From positions 62,001-126,000 of the forward strand of contig NZ_JAUEQY010000030.1 in assembly GCF_030406325.1 (NCBI RefSeq): a stretch of DNA of 64,000 nt, in the 5' to 3' direction. Origin of the DNA: Actinomadura sp. DC4. GTDB lineage: Bacteria > Actinomycetota > Actinomycetes > Streptosporangiales > Streptosporangiaceae. A model generated the notes under the pieces. That model did not search any database. It was not told the origin of the DNA and worked only from the letters and a program-made list of their open reading frames with translations. Of this stretch, positions 8,584 through 16,986 are shown one piece after another. Position 1 is the first letter of the stretch; each line of letters starts with the position of its first letter. Position numbers and translations under genes: made by a program.

Positions 8584-9408
8584 GTGAACCAGACGCAGAT
8601 GGTCGATCAGCTGGCGGAACAGGTGGCCAAGGTGCGGAGACGGGCGCGGCCATGGCGGTCGATCTTCGCCCTGCTCCTCGCCGCCTGCGCCATGATCGGT
8701 TCGATCCTCGCCCGGGAGCGGTCCCGCGACCTGGACGACAAGCTCCCGCTGGAGCTCGTGGCGGCGGGCTGCGCCGCGGCGTTCTTCGTGTTCGGCTTCG
8801 GCGCGACGCTGGGCCTGTCCGCCCGCGCCCGCGACATCCTGCTGCCGCGCGTCGGCAACGCCCACGCCACGATGGTGCGGCTCGTGATCGTGCTGGTCGG
8901 CACGCTCACGACGCTGGTTCTCACCCTGCAGCTCCTCAACCTGCCGGTGGGCCAGCTCGTCCTCGGCGGCGCCCTGACCGGGGTCCTCGTCGGCATCGCG
9001 GCGCAGCAGACGCTCGCCAACCTGTTCGCCGGCATCATCCTGCTGCTGTCCAAGCCGTTCGTGGTCGGCGACGACGTACGCCTGTGGTCCGGGCCACTCG
9101 GCGGCGAGTTCGAGGGGACCGTCCTGGAGATCGGCCTGACCTATCTGCGGCTCGAGGCGTCCAACGGGGAGTTCCGGCTGCCCAACGCCCAGGTACTGTC
9201 GTCCGCCGTCGGGCCGCGCGCCACCGAGTCCCCGGTGGTGGCCACCGCGACGGCGACCGGCGTGACCGCGACGGCGCACGCGGTGCCGTCCGAGGCGGTC
9301 CCCGGGCAGGCGCCGCCGCCGGAGAGCGAGCCCGGCCCGGTGCAGACCGCGCCGGTCGCGGCCCAGGCCGTCCACCACGAGGATGATCAGCCCGGGCCGA
9401 CGCACTGA
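8584..9408 (+). CDS. MscS-family mechanosensitive ion channel
   Basis: A small-conductance mechanosensitive channel homologue that would release solutes on hypo-osmotic shock. A basic N-terminus is followed by about three or four transmembrane segments. The pore-lining region contains the Gly/Ala-rich run LTGVLVGIAAQQTLANLFAGI, and the cytoplasmic beta domain begins KPFVVGDDV. The last ~65 residues are a Pro/Ala/Glu-rich tail. I prefer the GTG at 8584 to the ATG at 8578, because the strong GGAGGAG at 8570-8576 sits 7 nt before the GTG but only 1 nt before the ATG. The gene is divergent from recQ, sharing a 148-bp intergenic region. Confidence 0.88.
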   Translation: MNQTQMVDQLAEQVAKVRRRARPWRSIFALLLAACAMIGSILARERSRDLDDKLPLELVAAGCAAAFFVFGFGATLGLSARARDILLPRVGNAHATMVRLVIVLVGTLTTLVLTLQLLNLPVGQLVLGGALTGVLVGIAAQQTLANLFAGIILLLSKPFVVGDDVRLWSGPLGGEFEGTVLEIGLTYLRLEASNGEFRLPNAQVLSSAVGPRATESPVVATATATGVTATAHAVPSEAVPGQAPPPESEPGPVQTAPVAAQAVHHEDDQPGPTH

Positions 9409-9411
9409 GGC

Positions 9412-10132
9412 TCAGGGTGAGATCACGTCGAGCTCGCGGCCGCAGGTGTGCTCGGTGAACCGCGCGACGAACGCCGCGACCACCAGGAACGCCGAGATGA
9501 GCAGCAGCGCCCACAGCACCGACATGTCCTTCACGTACGGGGCGATCAGCAGCACGCCGATGCCGCCGCCCAGGTGACCGAAGCCGTCGACGAGGCCGAA
9601 GCGGCGGGTACTTCAGCACGGTGAGCACCGAGGTGAACCCGCTGGAGAAGCCGTACACCGTCACGTACGCGGTGAACCACATGACCAGCAGGAGGATGAT
9701 CCGCCGGACGTGGCGCGGCTCGGTGAACGGCGCGCGGTAGGTCGACAGCGCGGGCATCCGCCGTACCGGCAGCGCCTCCTCCTCGGGCAGCGGGACCGGC
9801 TCGGCGAGCGGCCCGCGCCGGCTCGCGCGCTCCTCCATCGCGGCGACCACGGCGTCGGCCTCCTCCAGCCGGCCGCGGCCGGCCAGCCAGCGCGGAGGCT
9901 CGGGCAGCTCGACCCGCGGCAGGATCGCGACGAGCGCCATCGGCGCGCCGATGCCTACACCCAGCGCCGGCCGCTCACGACGGCCCGGCCAGCGCGAACG
10001 GCAGCACGAGCGGCCAGTGCTCGGACTCGGTGGTCAGCGGCATGTTCCGGCGGCCGATGGTGTCGGCGATCGGGCTGAGCACGAGAGTGCCGATGACGTA
10101 CCCGGCGAGGTTCAGCAGACGGGGACGACGCC
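9412..10132 (-). pseudogene. Decayed MFS sugar-porter-type transporter
   Basis: Pieces of one major-facilitator protein appear on the minus strand in different frames. Near 10130-9990 is NLAGYVIGTLVLSPIADTIG, the loop 2-3 signature. At 9940-9600 are the cytoplasmic PPRWLAGRGRLEEADAVV segment and part of the second half. At 9600-9412 is a C-terminal part with the last two transmembrane helices, ending DVISP. The segments do not join in one frame and large parts between them are missing, so internal deletions and frameshifts have inactivated the gene. No transposase remnant is visible. Confidence 0.8.
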
Positions 10133-10136
10133 GAAG

Positions 10137-10153
10137 CTTCCGCTGAGCGGAAG
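10137..10153. repeat. Perfect 7-bp inverted repeat ahead of the P450 gene
   Basis: CTTCCGC-TGA-GCGGAAG lies between the pseudogene remnant and the P450 gene. It could be a short hairpin or a binding site. No T-run follows on either strand. Confidence 0.4.
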
Positions 10154-10207
10154 AAGGGGGTTCCCGCGGCGGGCGCCGCGACCCCACGATGTGGCGCTGG
10201 AGGCACC

Positions 10208-11404
10208 ATGACGAGCGTGACCGAGCTGGACCTGCCGGCGTTCGACTACTCCGCGCCCGACCTGACCGGGGAGGTGTACCACCGGCGGCTCGCCGAGACG
10301 CGCGAGCGCGGCTGGCTGGCGCGGGGCCCACTCTCCTACGTCGTGCTGGACCGGGAGGCGGGGGAGTTCTTCCTGCGGTCGCGGGCGACGGCGTTCCCCG
10401 GCCGTGAGATCGCGGACCTGTTCGGCGTCACGGCCGGCCGGCTGCGCGAGCAGATCGACGCGAACGTCCTCAACCAGACCGGCGACCGGCACCGGCGGCT
10501 GCGCGCGCTGGTCGGCCCGGCGTTCACCCCGCGCGCGGCCGACCGGTGGCGGCCGGTGATGCGGGAGTTCCTGACCCGGCTGTGGGACACGACCACTGGC
10601 TCGGGCGACTTCGTACGCGCGGTAGCCAGGCCGTACCCGTCGATGACGATCGCGGCGGTGCTCGGCGCGCCGGTCGAGGACGCCCCCCGGCTGCACGAGT
10701 GGTCGAACCTCGTACAGCGCCAGTTCGACGTACGGGCGCTGTCGACCGAGCTGCCGCGGATCGAGACAGCGTGCGCCGAGGTGCATGACTACGTCGAGGC
10801 GCTGCTGGCCGAGCGGCGCGCCGATCCCGCGGACGACCTGCTGAGCGCGCTGCTGGCCGCCTCCGGCGCGGGTGACCGCCTCTCCCACGCCGAGTGCGTC
10901 AACCTCGTGGTGAACGTTCTGGCGGGCGGCGTCGACACGACCCAGGCGCAGCTCGCGCACGCGCTGCGTCTGTTCGCCGCGCATCCGGACCAGTGGGCGC
11001 TGCTGGCCGGGGACCCGGCGGGACGCGCGCCGGCGGCCGTACGCGAGGTGCTGCGGTTCGAGCCGATCACCCCGTTCACCGCGCGGATCTGCGCCGAGCC
11101 GGTGGAGTTCCGCGCGGTCGGGTTCCCGGCCGGAAGCATCGTGGCGATCTGCGCGGCGCGGGCCAACCGGGAGACGACGGACGGCGACCGCTTCGACATC
11201 ACGGCCGAACGCGACGGCCGGGCGCTGACGTTCGGCGCGGGCGCGCACTACTGCCTGGGCGCCAACCTGGCGACCGCCGAGCTGGAGGAGGCCCTCGCCT
11301 TCCTGGCCCCCCGGATGCCCGGCCTGCGGGCGGACGGACCGGCCGCGCTCGGCGGCGTCGAGGGCATCTACCAGGTGGAGTCCCTGCCGCTCACGTGGAG
11401 TTAG
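10208..11404 (+). CDS. Cytochrome P450 monooxygenase
   Basis: A soluble bacterial P450 of usual length (398 residues) that would insert one oxygen atom into an organic substrate, using electrons from a ferredoxin/reductase not encoded nearby. The I-helix oxygen-activation motif AGGVDTT is at 239-245, the ExxR pair at Glu280-Arg283, and the heme-binding loop FGAGAHYCLG has its cysteine at 349. GGAGG at 10199-10203 supports the ATG at 10208. It stands alone between a pseudogene and a Nudix gene, so no pathway can be assigned. The N-terminal half has the conserved HRRLRALVGPAF segment of the C-helix. Confidence 0.95.
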   Translation: MTSVTELDLPAFDYSAPDLTGEVYHRRLAETRERGWLARGPLSYVVLDREAGEFFLRSRATAFPGREIADLFGVTAGRLREQIDANVLNQTGDRHRRLRALVGPAFTPRAADRWRPVMREFLTRLWDTTTGSGDFVRAVARPYPSMTIAAVLGAPVEDAPRLHEWSNLVQRQFDVRALSTELPRIETACAEVHDYVEALLAERRADPADDLLSALLAASGAGDRLSHAECVNLVVNVLAGGVDTTQAQLAHALRLFAAHPDQWALLAGDPAGRAPAAVREVLRFEPITPFTARICAEPVEFRAVGFPAGSIVAICAARANRETTDGDRFDITAERDGRALTFGAGAHYCLGANLATAELEEALAFLAPRMPGLRADGPAALGGVEGIYQVESLPLTWS

Positions 11405-11467
11405 AGGCGTGCCAGGCGTTGGACTCCTTCGAGTGAGAGGCCCGGTGGCCGCGCGTAGGCTCGCGGG

Positions 11468-11968
11468 GTGAGTTCGGACGGCTCTGCGGCATTGCCGGTG
11501 GCCGAATACCTGGCCTCCCTGCCGCGCAAGCGCATGGGCGCGGGCGCGCTGTTCCGCGACGCGGCCGGCCGGGTACTGCTGGTGGAGCCGACCTACAAGC
11601 CGACGTGGGAGATTCCCGGCGGCATCGTCGAGGCCGAGGAGTCACCGACGGCCGCGTGCCGCCGGGAGGTGGCCGAGGAGCTCGGCCTCGACCGCCCGGC
11701 CAGGCGTGTGCTCGCCGTCGACTGGGTGTCCTCGCGTCCCGGCCGCCCCGAGGGCCTGATGCTCGTCTACGACGGCGGCGTCCTCACCGAGGCCGAGATC
11801 GCCGCGATCAGGCTCCCGGCCGATGAGCTCGCCTCGTACGCCTTCCTCGCGCCGGACCGGGTGCCGGGCGCGGCGGGCGAGGTGCTCGCCCGCCGGATCG
11901 CCGCGTGCCTGGAGGCGATCGCCACCGGCGTACCGGCCTCGCTGGAGGACGGTCACGCGGTGACGTAG
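11468..11968 (+). CDS. Nudix hydrolase
   Basis: A 166-residue single-domain Nudix protein with a perfect box at 52-74 (G-x5-E-x7-REVAEELGL), so unlike the degenerate fusion at 1746-2831 it should be catalytically competent. The family hydrolyses nucleoside diphosphate derivatives and the substrate cannot be read from the sequence. The start is GTG at 11468. The last 16 bp overlap the convergent amidohydrolase gene. Confidence 0.9.
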   Translation: MSSDGSAALPVAEYLASLPRKRMGAGALFRDAAGRVLLVEPTYKPTWEIPGGIVEAEESPTAACRREVAEELGLDRPARRVLAVDWVSSRPGRPEGLMLVYDGGVLTEAEIAAIRLPADELASYAFLAPDRVPGAAGEVLARRIAACLEAIATGVPASLEDGHAVT

Positions 11969-13221
11969 GCGGCGGACTCTCTCAGGGCGGCCAGCACCGT
12001 GCCGACGTCGTCGTGGACGAGGCGGCCGTCCCGTTTGACCACCCTCCCGCCGACCAGGACGGTGTCGACGCAGCTCGTGTCCGCCGACAGGACGATCGCG
12101 CCGATCGGGTCGTGGGCCGGGGCCATGGCCAGGGTGTCCGTACGCAGCAGGATCACGTCGGCCTGCTTTCCGGCCCGCAGCGAGCCGGTCACCTCGCCCA
12201 GGCCCGCCACCTCGGCGCCCTCGGCCGTCGCCATGCGCAGCGCGTCGCGGGTGGTGAACGCGCCGCCGCGGGCGCGCTCCAGCGTGTACGCCGCGCGCAT
12301 CAGGCTGAACATGTCGCCCGGGGCGCTGGTCACCGCGTCCGCGCTCAGCCCGGTGGGGATCCCGGCGGCGCGGGCACGGCCCGTCGCCGGATGACCGATG
12401 CCCAGCTCGGCCTCGACGAGCGGGGACACCGACGCGGTGCCGCCGCTGCCGGCGATCCGCTTCAGCGACTCCTCCGTGTAGAAGTTCGGGTGGATGTACG
12501 TCGTCCCCGGCGCGAACAGGTCGTTGTCCCGCAGGAACGCCAGCCCCCGCTCGGCGCTCTCCGCGCCGTGCCCGCCCATGTGCACGGTCACCGGCAGGTC
12601 CAGGTCGCGGGCCAGCCGCCACTCGTGCCGGGCGAGGTCCTCCCCGGCGATCTCAGGGCCGAGGGCGGCCACCGCCATCGTCAGCAGGGGGTCCGAGCCG
12701 TCGAAGTGCGCATGGCGTACGCGGCGGCCCTCCGACGCCAGGCCCCCGGGGCCGTCCGGGCCGCCGTAGCAGTACCCCAGGACCGCGCGGATGCCGGAGC
12801 GGCGGAGCGCCTCGACGGTCGCGTCCGTGTGGGCGGGCGTCAGCTGGATGTGCGACCAGTCGACCAGCGTCGTGATGCCGGCGTTCAGGCACTCGAGCGC
12901 GCCGGCCAGGTCGCCCGCGTACACGTCCTCGGCACGGAAGCGCGGCGCCAGCGTCCCCAGGACGCGCTCCAGGTAGCCGGGGAAGGTCGTGTCGGGCGCG
13001 ACCGCGCGGATCGCCGCCTGCCATGTGTGCCGGTGCGTGTCCACGAACCCGGGCAGGACGAGGGCGCCGGTCGCGTCGATCACCTCGGTGCCCTCGGGCA
13101 CGGGCACGCCGGTGCCGACGGCGGCGATCGTCCCGTCCTCGATGAGCAGGTCGCCGGGGCCGATGACGTACGGAGCCGGGTCGGTGTCCACCAGGACACC
13201 GCCGCGGATGAGGAGGTTCAT
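11953..13221 (-). CDS. Amidohydrolase, cytosine deaminase / chlorohydrolase type
   Basis: A 422-residue metal-dependent hydrolase of the ATZ/TRZ (guanine, cytosine and S-adenosylhomocysteine deaminase) branch. Visible metal ligands are His63 and His65 in GFVDTHRHTW, His213 in VHMGGH, His243 and Asp294 in LSADAVTSAPGD. The C-terminal GSLRAGKQADVILL strand closes the beta-sandwich domain. The pattern suggests a deaminase or chlorohydrolase acting on a cyclic amidine-like substrate, but I cannot name it. It is divergent from the MarR gene and shares with it a 63-bp region holding a 30-bp dyad, so repression by that MarR protein is likely. Confidence 0.85.
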   Translation of the reverse strand: MNLLIRGGVLVDTDPAPYVIGPGDLLIEDGTIAAVGTGVPVPEGTEVIDATGALVLPGFVDTHRHTWQAAIRAVAPDTTFPGYLERVLGTLAPRFRAEDVYAGDLAGALECLNAGITTLVDWSHIQLTPAHTDATVEALRRSGIRAVLGYCYGGPDGPGGLASEGRRVRHAHFDGSDPLLTMAVAALGPEIAGEDLARHEWRLARDLDLPVTVHMGGHGAESAERGLAFLRDNDLFAPGTTYIHPNFYTEESLKRIAGSGGTASVSPLVEAELGIGHPATGRARAAGIPTGLSADAVTSAPGDMFSLMRAAYTLERARGGAFTTRDALRMATAEGAEVAGLGEVTGSLRAGKQADVILLRTDTLAMAPAHDPIGAIVLSADTSCVDTVLVGGRVVKRDGRLVHDDVGTVLAALRESAAYVTA

Positions 13222-13228
13222 GGTCAGC

Positions 13229-13258
13229 TAGCTTAGGGAAAAGCTTTTGAGAAAGCTA
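13229..13258. promoter_or_regulatory. MarR-type operator, compound dyad
   Basis: Outer arms TAGCTT (13229-13234) and AAGCTA (13253-13258) flank a perfect inner palindrome AAAAGCTTTT (13239-13248), all with the same centre. It lies between the divergent amidohydrolase and MarR genes, 8 bp from the amidohydrolase start codon, and is much more AT-rich than its surroundings. Confidence 0.75.
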
Positions 13259-13284
13259 TATCGAATGTCAGTATCGTTGCGGGC

Positions 13285-13797
13285 GTGCGCCACGAGGGAG
13301 TACGTGACGAGGTCGATGCGTTCGTGCCGGGCTGGGGTGCCGAGATGCCCCCGGAGGCCGTCGCCGCCGTGGAGTTCAGCAAGCGCGTCTCGCGGATCGG
13401 CGGACTGTTCGAGCAGGCCATCCGCGCCGAACTCGCCGAGCTGGGCCTCACCTACGCCGAGTTCGACGTGCTCGTGGCGCTGCGCCGCGTCGGCGAGCCG
13501 TACCACCTCACGCCGAGCGAGCTCTCCCGGTCCCTGTTCCTGACCTCGGGCGGCATCAGCAACGTCCTGCAGCGCCTGACCGGGGTCGGCTACGTCGAGC
13601 GCGGCGCGAACCCCGGCGACCGCCGCAGCCGCTGGGTCCGGCTCACCGAAGAGGGCCTCGAGGTCGCCGGAAAGGCGCTCGACGCCTCGGCCCGCGCCCA
13701 CCGCGAGGTCCTGTCCGGCGTGCCCCCCGAGGCCGTACGAAACGCGGCCGACGCCCTCCGCGAGGTCCTCGCGATCGTCGGTCGCCGCAGCCGATAG
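13285..13797 (+). CDS. MarR-family transcriptional regulator
   Basis: A 170-residue winged-helix repressor. The recognition region runs LTPSELSRSLFLTSGGISNVLQRL, and the wing contains RGANPGDRRSRWVRLTEEG, both typical of MarR. Flanking helices would form the dimer interface and ligand pocket. It starts at GTG 13285. It is divergent from the amidohydrolase, with the dyad at 13229-13258 between them, so its likely job is to control that gene and itself in response to the enzyme's substrate or a related aromatic compound. That last step is inference. Confidence 0.9.
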   Translation: MRHEGVRDEVDAFVPGWGAEMPPEAVAAVEFSKRVSRIGGLFEQAIRAELAELGLTYAEFDVLVALRRVGEPYHLTPSELSRSLFLTSGGISNVLQRLTGVGYVERGANPGDRRSRWVRLTEEGLEVAGKALDASARAHREVLSGVPPEAVRNAADALREVLAIVGRRSR

Positions 13798-13911
13798 TGC
13801 TGTGACCTGCGGAATAACAAAACTAAGATGATTCCTGCATTTCTTTGAACCATTCGTGTCTAGGGCTGCGTACTGCTGATCGACACCGAAGAGTTCGAAG
13901 GGATCAACGCG

Positions 13912-14520
13912 ATGAGCATGAAGCGCCGGATGGCCCTGGCAGGGACCGCGACCGTGGCCGGGCTGACGCTCGCCGCCTGTGGAACGGGCGGAAGCGACGC
14001 CGCCAAGACCAAGGCCGAGCCCCAGGTTCCCGTGGCCGCGACCGCCCCGGCGCCCGCACAGACCACGCCCGCGCAGAACCCTCCCGCCGCCCAGAACTGG
14101 AAGGGCAAGCTGGTCCTGTCGGCCGCGCCGAACGCCACGCTCGGCACGACCGTCGTCGACGGCAAGGGCTTCACGGTCTACCGCTTCGACAAGGACACCG
14201 CCAAGCCGCCGGTCTCCAACTGCTCCGGCGCGTGCGCCAAGCTGTGGCCCCCGGTGAAGTTCACGAGCAAGCTCAAGCTCACCGGCATCCCGCGCTCGGC
14301 CATCGGCAACATCATGACCAAGGACGGCATCTGCCAGGCCACCATCAACGGCTGGCCCGCGTACACCTACGCGAAGGACACCGCGCCCGGTCAGCTGACC
14401 GGCCAGGGCGTCGGCGGCACCTGGTTCGCCGTGGCGCCTGACGGCACGAAGGCCGGTGGCGGCAAGGTCCCCGCCCCCGTCGGCGGAACCGGCGGCGGCG
14501 ACCAGAGCTACGGCTACTGA
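13912..14520 (+). CDS. Secreted lipoprotein with DUF-type 'Lipoprotein_15' repeat
   Basis: The 202-residue protein begins with a lipoprotein signal peptide whose lipobox LAAC places the lipidated Cys at residue 23. A Pro/Ala/Thr linker follows, then one clear copy of the secreted repeat family (LGTTVVDGKGFTVYRFDKDT and SNCSGACAKLWPP) and a second, shorter copy (MTKDGICQATINGWPAYTYAKD). The function of this family is unknown. The tail is Gly-rich. It sits directly upstream of the ECF sigma/anti-sigma pair on the same strand, so it may belong to that regulon. A GGAAT-N15-ATTCC inverted repeat (13811-13835) lies in its upstream region. Confidence 0.85.
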   Translation: MSMKRRMALAGTATVAGLTLAACGTGGSDAAKTKAEPQVPVAATAPAPAQTTPAQNPPAAQNWKGKLVLSAAPNATLGTTVVDGKGFTVYRFDKDTAKPPVSNCSGACAKLWPPVKFTSKLKLTGIPRSAIGNIMTKDGICQATINGWPAYTYAKDTAPGQLTGQGVGGTWFAVAPDGTKAGGGKVPAPVGGTGGGDQSYGY

Positions 14521-14673
14521 CCCGTGCGCCGAGGGGGAACGCGCCGGCGTGATCCCCCCGCCCAGACCGAAAGACCGGAGATGCGCCAGCACCTCTTGAC
14601 GGCCCCCGCAGGGCCCCTGCCGCCCGCCGCCGACCCGCCCCTGAGTCCCTCGACCCGCCGGAGACCCTCGGCC

Positions 14674-15240
14674 ATGGACGCCTCCTCAACGCGCACCCGC
14701 CTCTGGGCGCGCAGGACCAGACCAGTCAAGGACATAGACGACGAACGGATCGTGGCCGAGCTCTATCGGGACTACCATCGGCCGCTGCTGAGTTTCGTGA
14801 TGAAGCTGGTCGGGGGCGACCGGCAGTGGGCCGAGGACGTGGTCCAGGAGACCATGATCCGCGCGTGGCGCTCGGTCGACCAGCTCGACAGTGAGGCCGA
14901 GTCGCTCATGCCCTGGCTGGCGACCGTCGCGCGCCGCGTCGTCATCGACGACCGGCGCCGCAAGGCGGCGCGCCCGCAGGAGGCCGGCGAAGGCGCGCTG
15001 GAGACCCTCCACATCGCCGACGGCATGGAGGACCTGCTGCGTACGGTCGTCGTGACCGAGGCGCTCAAGGCCCTGTCCCCGGCCCACCGCGAGGTTCTGA
15101 ACGAGACGATCCTGCGCGACCGGAGCGTCAACGAGGCCGCCGAGGTGCTCGGCATCCCCGTCGGCACCGTCAAGTCCCGCACCTACTACGCGCTCCGTGC
15201 GCTCAAGGTCGCGCTGGAGGAAAGGGGGGCACTGGCATGA
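14674..15240 (+). CDS. ECF-subfamily RNA polymerase sigma factor
   Basis: An extracytoplasmic-function sigma factor of about 188 residues. Region 2 contains LYRDYHRPLLSFVMKL and DVVQETMIRAWRS. Region 4 contains LSPAHREVLNETILRDRSV and the helix-turn-helix EAAEVLGIPVGTVKSRTYYALRAL. The open frame extends upstream to a GTG at 14524, but the extra Pro/Arg-rich residues are not part of the fold, so I place the start at ATG 14674 (ATG 14581 is possible). Its stop overlaps the start of the zinc-finger anti-sigma gene by 4 bp, so the two are translationally coupled, the usual arrangement for a sigma factor held inactive by its partner. Confidence 0.85.
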   Translation: MDASSTRTRLWARRTRPVKDIDDERIVAELYRDYHRPLLSFVMKLVGGDRQWAEDVVQETMIRAWRSVDQLDSEAESLMPWLATVARRVVIDDRRRKAARPQEAGEGALETLHIADGMEDLLRTVVVTEALKALSPAHREVLNETILRDRSVNEAAEVLGIPVGTVKSRTYYALRALKVALEERGALA

Positions 15241-15938
15241 CCACTGATGTCCAGCACACTGACGTCGCCGCCTACGCCCTCGGCCTACTCGAAGAGGACG
15301 ACCGCCGGGCGTTCGAGGAGCACCTGGGCGACTGCGAGGTCTGCGCCGCCGAGATGAGGGAGTTCGCCGGGATGGCCGCCATCCTGGAGGACGTCCCGCC
15401 CACCGGCCCGCCGGACGCCGACGGCGAGCTGATCGACCTGCTGCACCGCCGCAAGACGGCCGAACGCGCGCGCCGCCGCCGTACGGCCCTGCTCGGCGCC
15501 GCCGCCGGAGTGGCGCTGCTGGCCGGCGGCGGCCTCACCGGCGCGCTGGCGGCCGGCCAGAGCACGCATACCGCGGCGATGCCCGGCCACTCCTCGATCG
15601 ACGACGTGCTCAGTACGGGAGAAAAGATCGCCCGTACCGACGCCTCCACCGGCGTCACGGGCACGGTCGCGATGCGCAGCAAGGGGTGGGGCACCGACAT
15701 CGGCATGGAGTTGAGCCACGTCAGGGGCCCGCTCGTCTGCAAACTCGTGGCGGTCTCCAAGACGGGCGAGCGGCGTACGGTCACCGAGTGGAGCGTGCCG
15801 CCCAAGGGGTACGGCGTGCCGGGCTCGCCCGCGAGCCTGAAGGTCCACGGCGGCACCGCGCTCGGCCGCGCCGACCTGGCCCGCTTCGACGTCCAGGAAG
15901 AGGGAAGCGGACGCACCCTCCTCAGCATTCCCGTCTAG
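15237..15938 (+). CDS. Zinc-finger transmembrane anti-sigma factor
   Basis: The 233-residue protein has an N-terminal ZAS domain with the H-x3-C-x2-C signature (His29, Cys33, Cys36), which binds the cognate sigma factor. A basic linker and one transmembrane helix (about 83-107) follow, then an extracytoplasmic domain of the RskA/anti-sigma-K type ending near VPPKGYGVPGSPASLKVHG. It would tether and silence the ECF factor encoded just upstream (4-bp ATGA overlap) until an envelope signal triggers release. A paralogue lies at 16285-16986. Confidence 0.85.
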   Translation: MTTDVQHTDVAAYALGLLEEDDRRAFEEHLGDCEVCAAEMREFAGMAAILEDVPPTGPPDADGELIDLLHRRKTAERARRRRTALLGAAAGVALLAGGGLTGALAAGQSTHTAAMPGHSSIDDVLSTGEKIARTDASTGVTGTVAMRSKGWGTDIGMELSHVRGPLVCKLVAVSKTGERRTVTEWSVPPKGYGVPGSPASLKVHGGTALGRADLARFDVQEEGSGRTLLSIPV

Positions 15939-16093
15939 AACGGGCGGGGACGCGCCATCTGAAATGCGGGTTCCCGCCCCTCTCGTAACGCCTCCGGATA
16001 CGCGACAGAATTCAACGGAACCGACGTGCGGAGGCCGGCCTGTGAGCGCGACCCACGCGGTCCGCCGACCGAAAGGAGGACGTCCTGCGCAAC

Positions 16094-16288
16094 GTGTTAG
16101 TCGCAGAAGCGCTGAGTTCCCTCTCGCGTGCGCACCGTGAGGTCCTGACGGAGACGGTCATGCGCGACCGCTCGGTCAATGAGGCCGCGGATATATTGGG
16201 TATCCCTTTGGAAACGGTCAAGACCCGGGTCTACTATGCGCTCCGGGCACTGCGCATCGTGCTCGAAGAGCGGGGAGTGGCGACATGA
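16094..16288 (+). CDS. Region-4-only ECF sigma remnant or regulator
   Basis: The 64-residue product matches only the C-terminal part of the ECF factor at 14674-15240 (AHREVLTETVMRDRSVNEAA, then an intact helix-turn-helix). Region 2, needed for core-polymerase binding and -10 melting, is absent, and the frame is closed by a stop at 16043-16045. A strong AAGGAGG at 16073-16079 suits translation. It is 14 nt from GTG 16094 but only 5 nt from an in-frame CTG at 16085, which would add the LRN residues that align with the paralogue. The downstream anti-sigma gene overlaps it by 4 bp. It may be decayed, or a small decoy for its anti-sigma partner. Confidence 0.6.
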   Translation: MLVAEALSSLSRAHREVLTETVMRDRSVNEAADILGIPLETVKTRVYYALRALRIVLEERGVAT

Positions 16289-16986
16289 GTGTCGAGCACA
16301 CCGACGTGGGTGCCTACGCTCTCGGTCTCCTCGAGGACGACGACCGCCGGGCGTTCGAGGAGCACCTGAGCGACTGCGAGGTCTGCGCCGCCGAACTCGG
16401 CGGGCTGTCGGACCTGCGCGGGCTGCTCAGCGGCATCGGCCCGGTCGAGGTCGACGAGGAGCCCGAAGACGTCACCGCCGGCGTCACCGACCTGGTCGAA
16501 CGGCGCAGGCGCGAGGACCGCCGACGACGCCGCGGCACTTTCGTGATCGGCCTGGCGGCCGGGGTCGCGCTGGTCGCGGGCGGCGTCACCGTCGGCTCGG
16601 CCATCGTCTCGCCCGGTGGCGGAGGCGAACACCACCACGGCAGCCCGGCCGCCGACGTGCTCGCCAAGGGCGTACGGCACTCGGCCACCGACCCGTCGAC
16701 ACACGCCGTCGGCATCGTGGCGACACGCGCCGAGCCGTTCGGCACCGAGGTCGGCCTCGACCTCGCCGGCGTCCGTGGCCCGCTGACCTGCCGCCTGGTG
16801 GCCGTCCTGCGTTCGGGACAGCAGCAGCCGGTCACCGAGTGGGCCGTGCCGGAGAAGGGGTACGGGGTGCCGGGCTCCCCCGAGCACCTCCAGGTCCACG
16901 GCGGCATCTCGGTCAAGCCCGGCGACGTGGCACGCTACGACGTACTGATCGAGGGCGGCGGCAGGCTGGTGACGGTCCCGGTCTGA
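16285..16986 (+). CDS. Zinc-finger transmembrane anti-sigma factor (paralogue)
   Basis: A 233-residue paralogue of the protein at 15237-15938, same length and layout: ALGLLEDDDRRAFEEHL followed by the H-x3-C-x2-C zinc site, a basic stretch, one membrane helix (FVIGLAAGVALVAGGVTVGSA), and an outer domain ending near VPEKGYGVPGSPEHLQVHG. A His-rich patch follows the membrane segment (GGGEHHHGSP). The reading frame is intact and well conserved although its upstream sigma partner has lost region 2. It may therefore still be under selection, binding the region-4 protein or the full-length sigma factor upstream. Confidence 0.8.
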   Translation: MSVEHTDVGAYALGLLEDDDRRAFEEHLSDCEVCAAELGGLSDLRGLLSGIGPVEVDEEPEDVTAGVTDLVERRRREDRRRRRGTFVIGLAAGVALVAGGVTVGSAIVSPGGGGEHHHGSPAADVLAKGVRHSATDPSTHAVGIVATRAEPFGTEVGLDLAGVRGPLTCRLVAVLRSGQQQPVTEWAVPEKGYGVPGSPEHLQVHGGISVKPGDVARYDVLIEGGGRLVTVPV

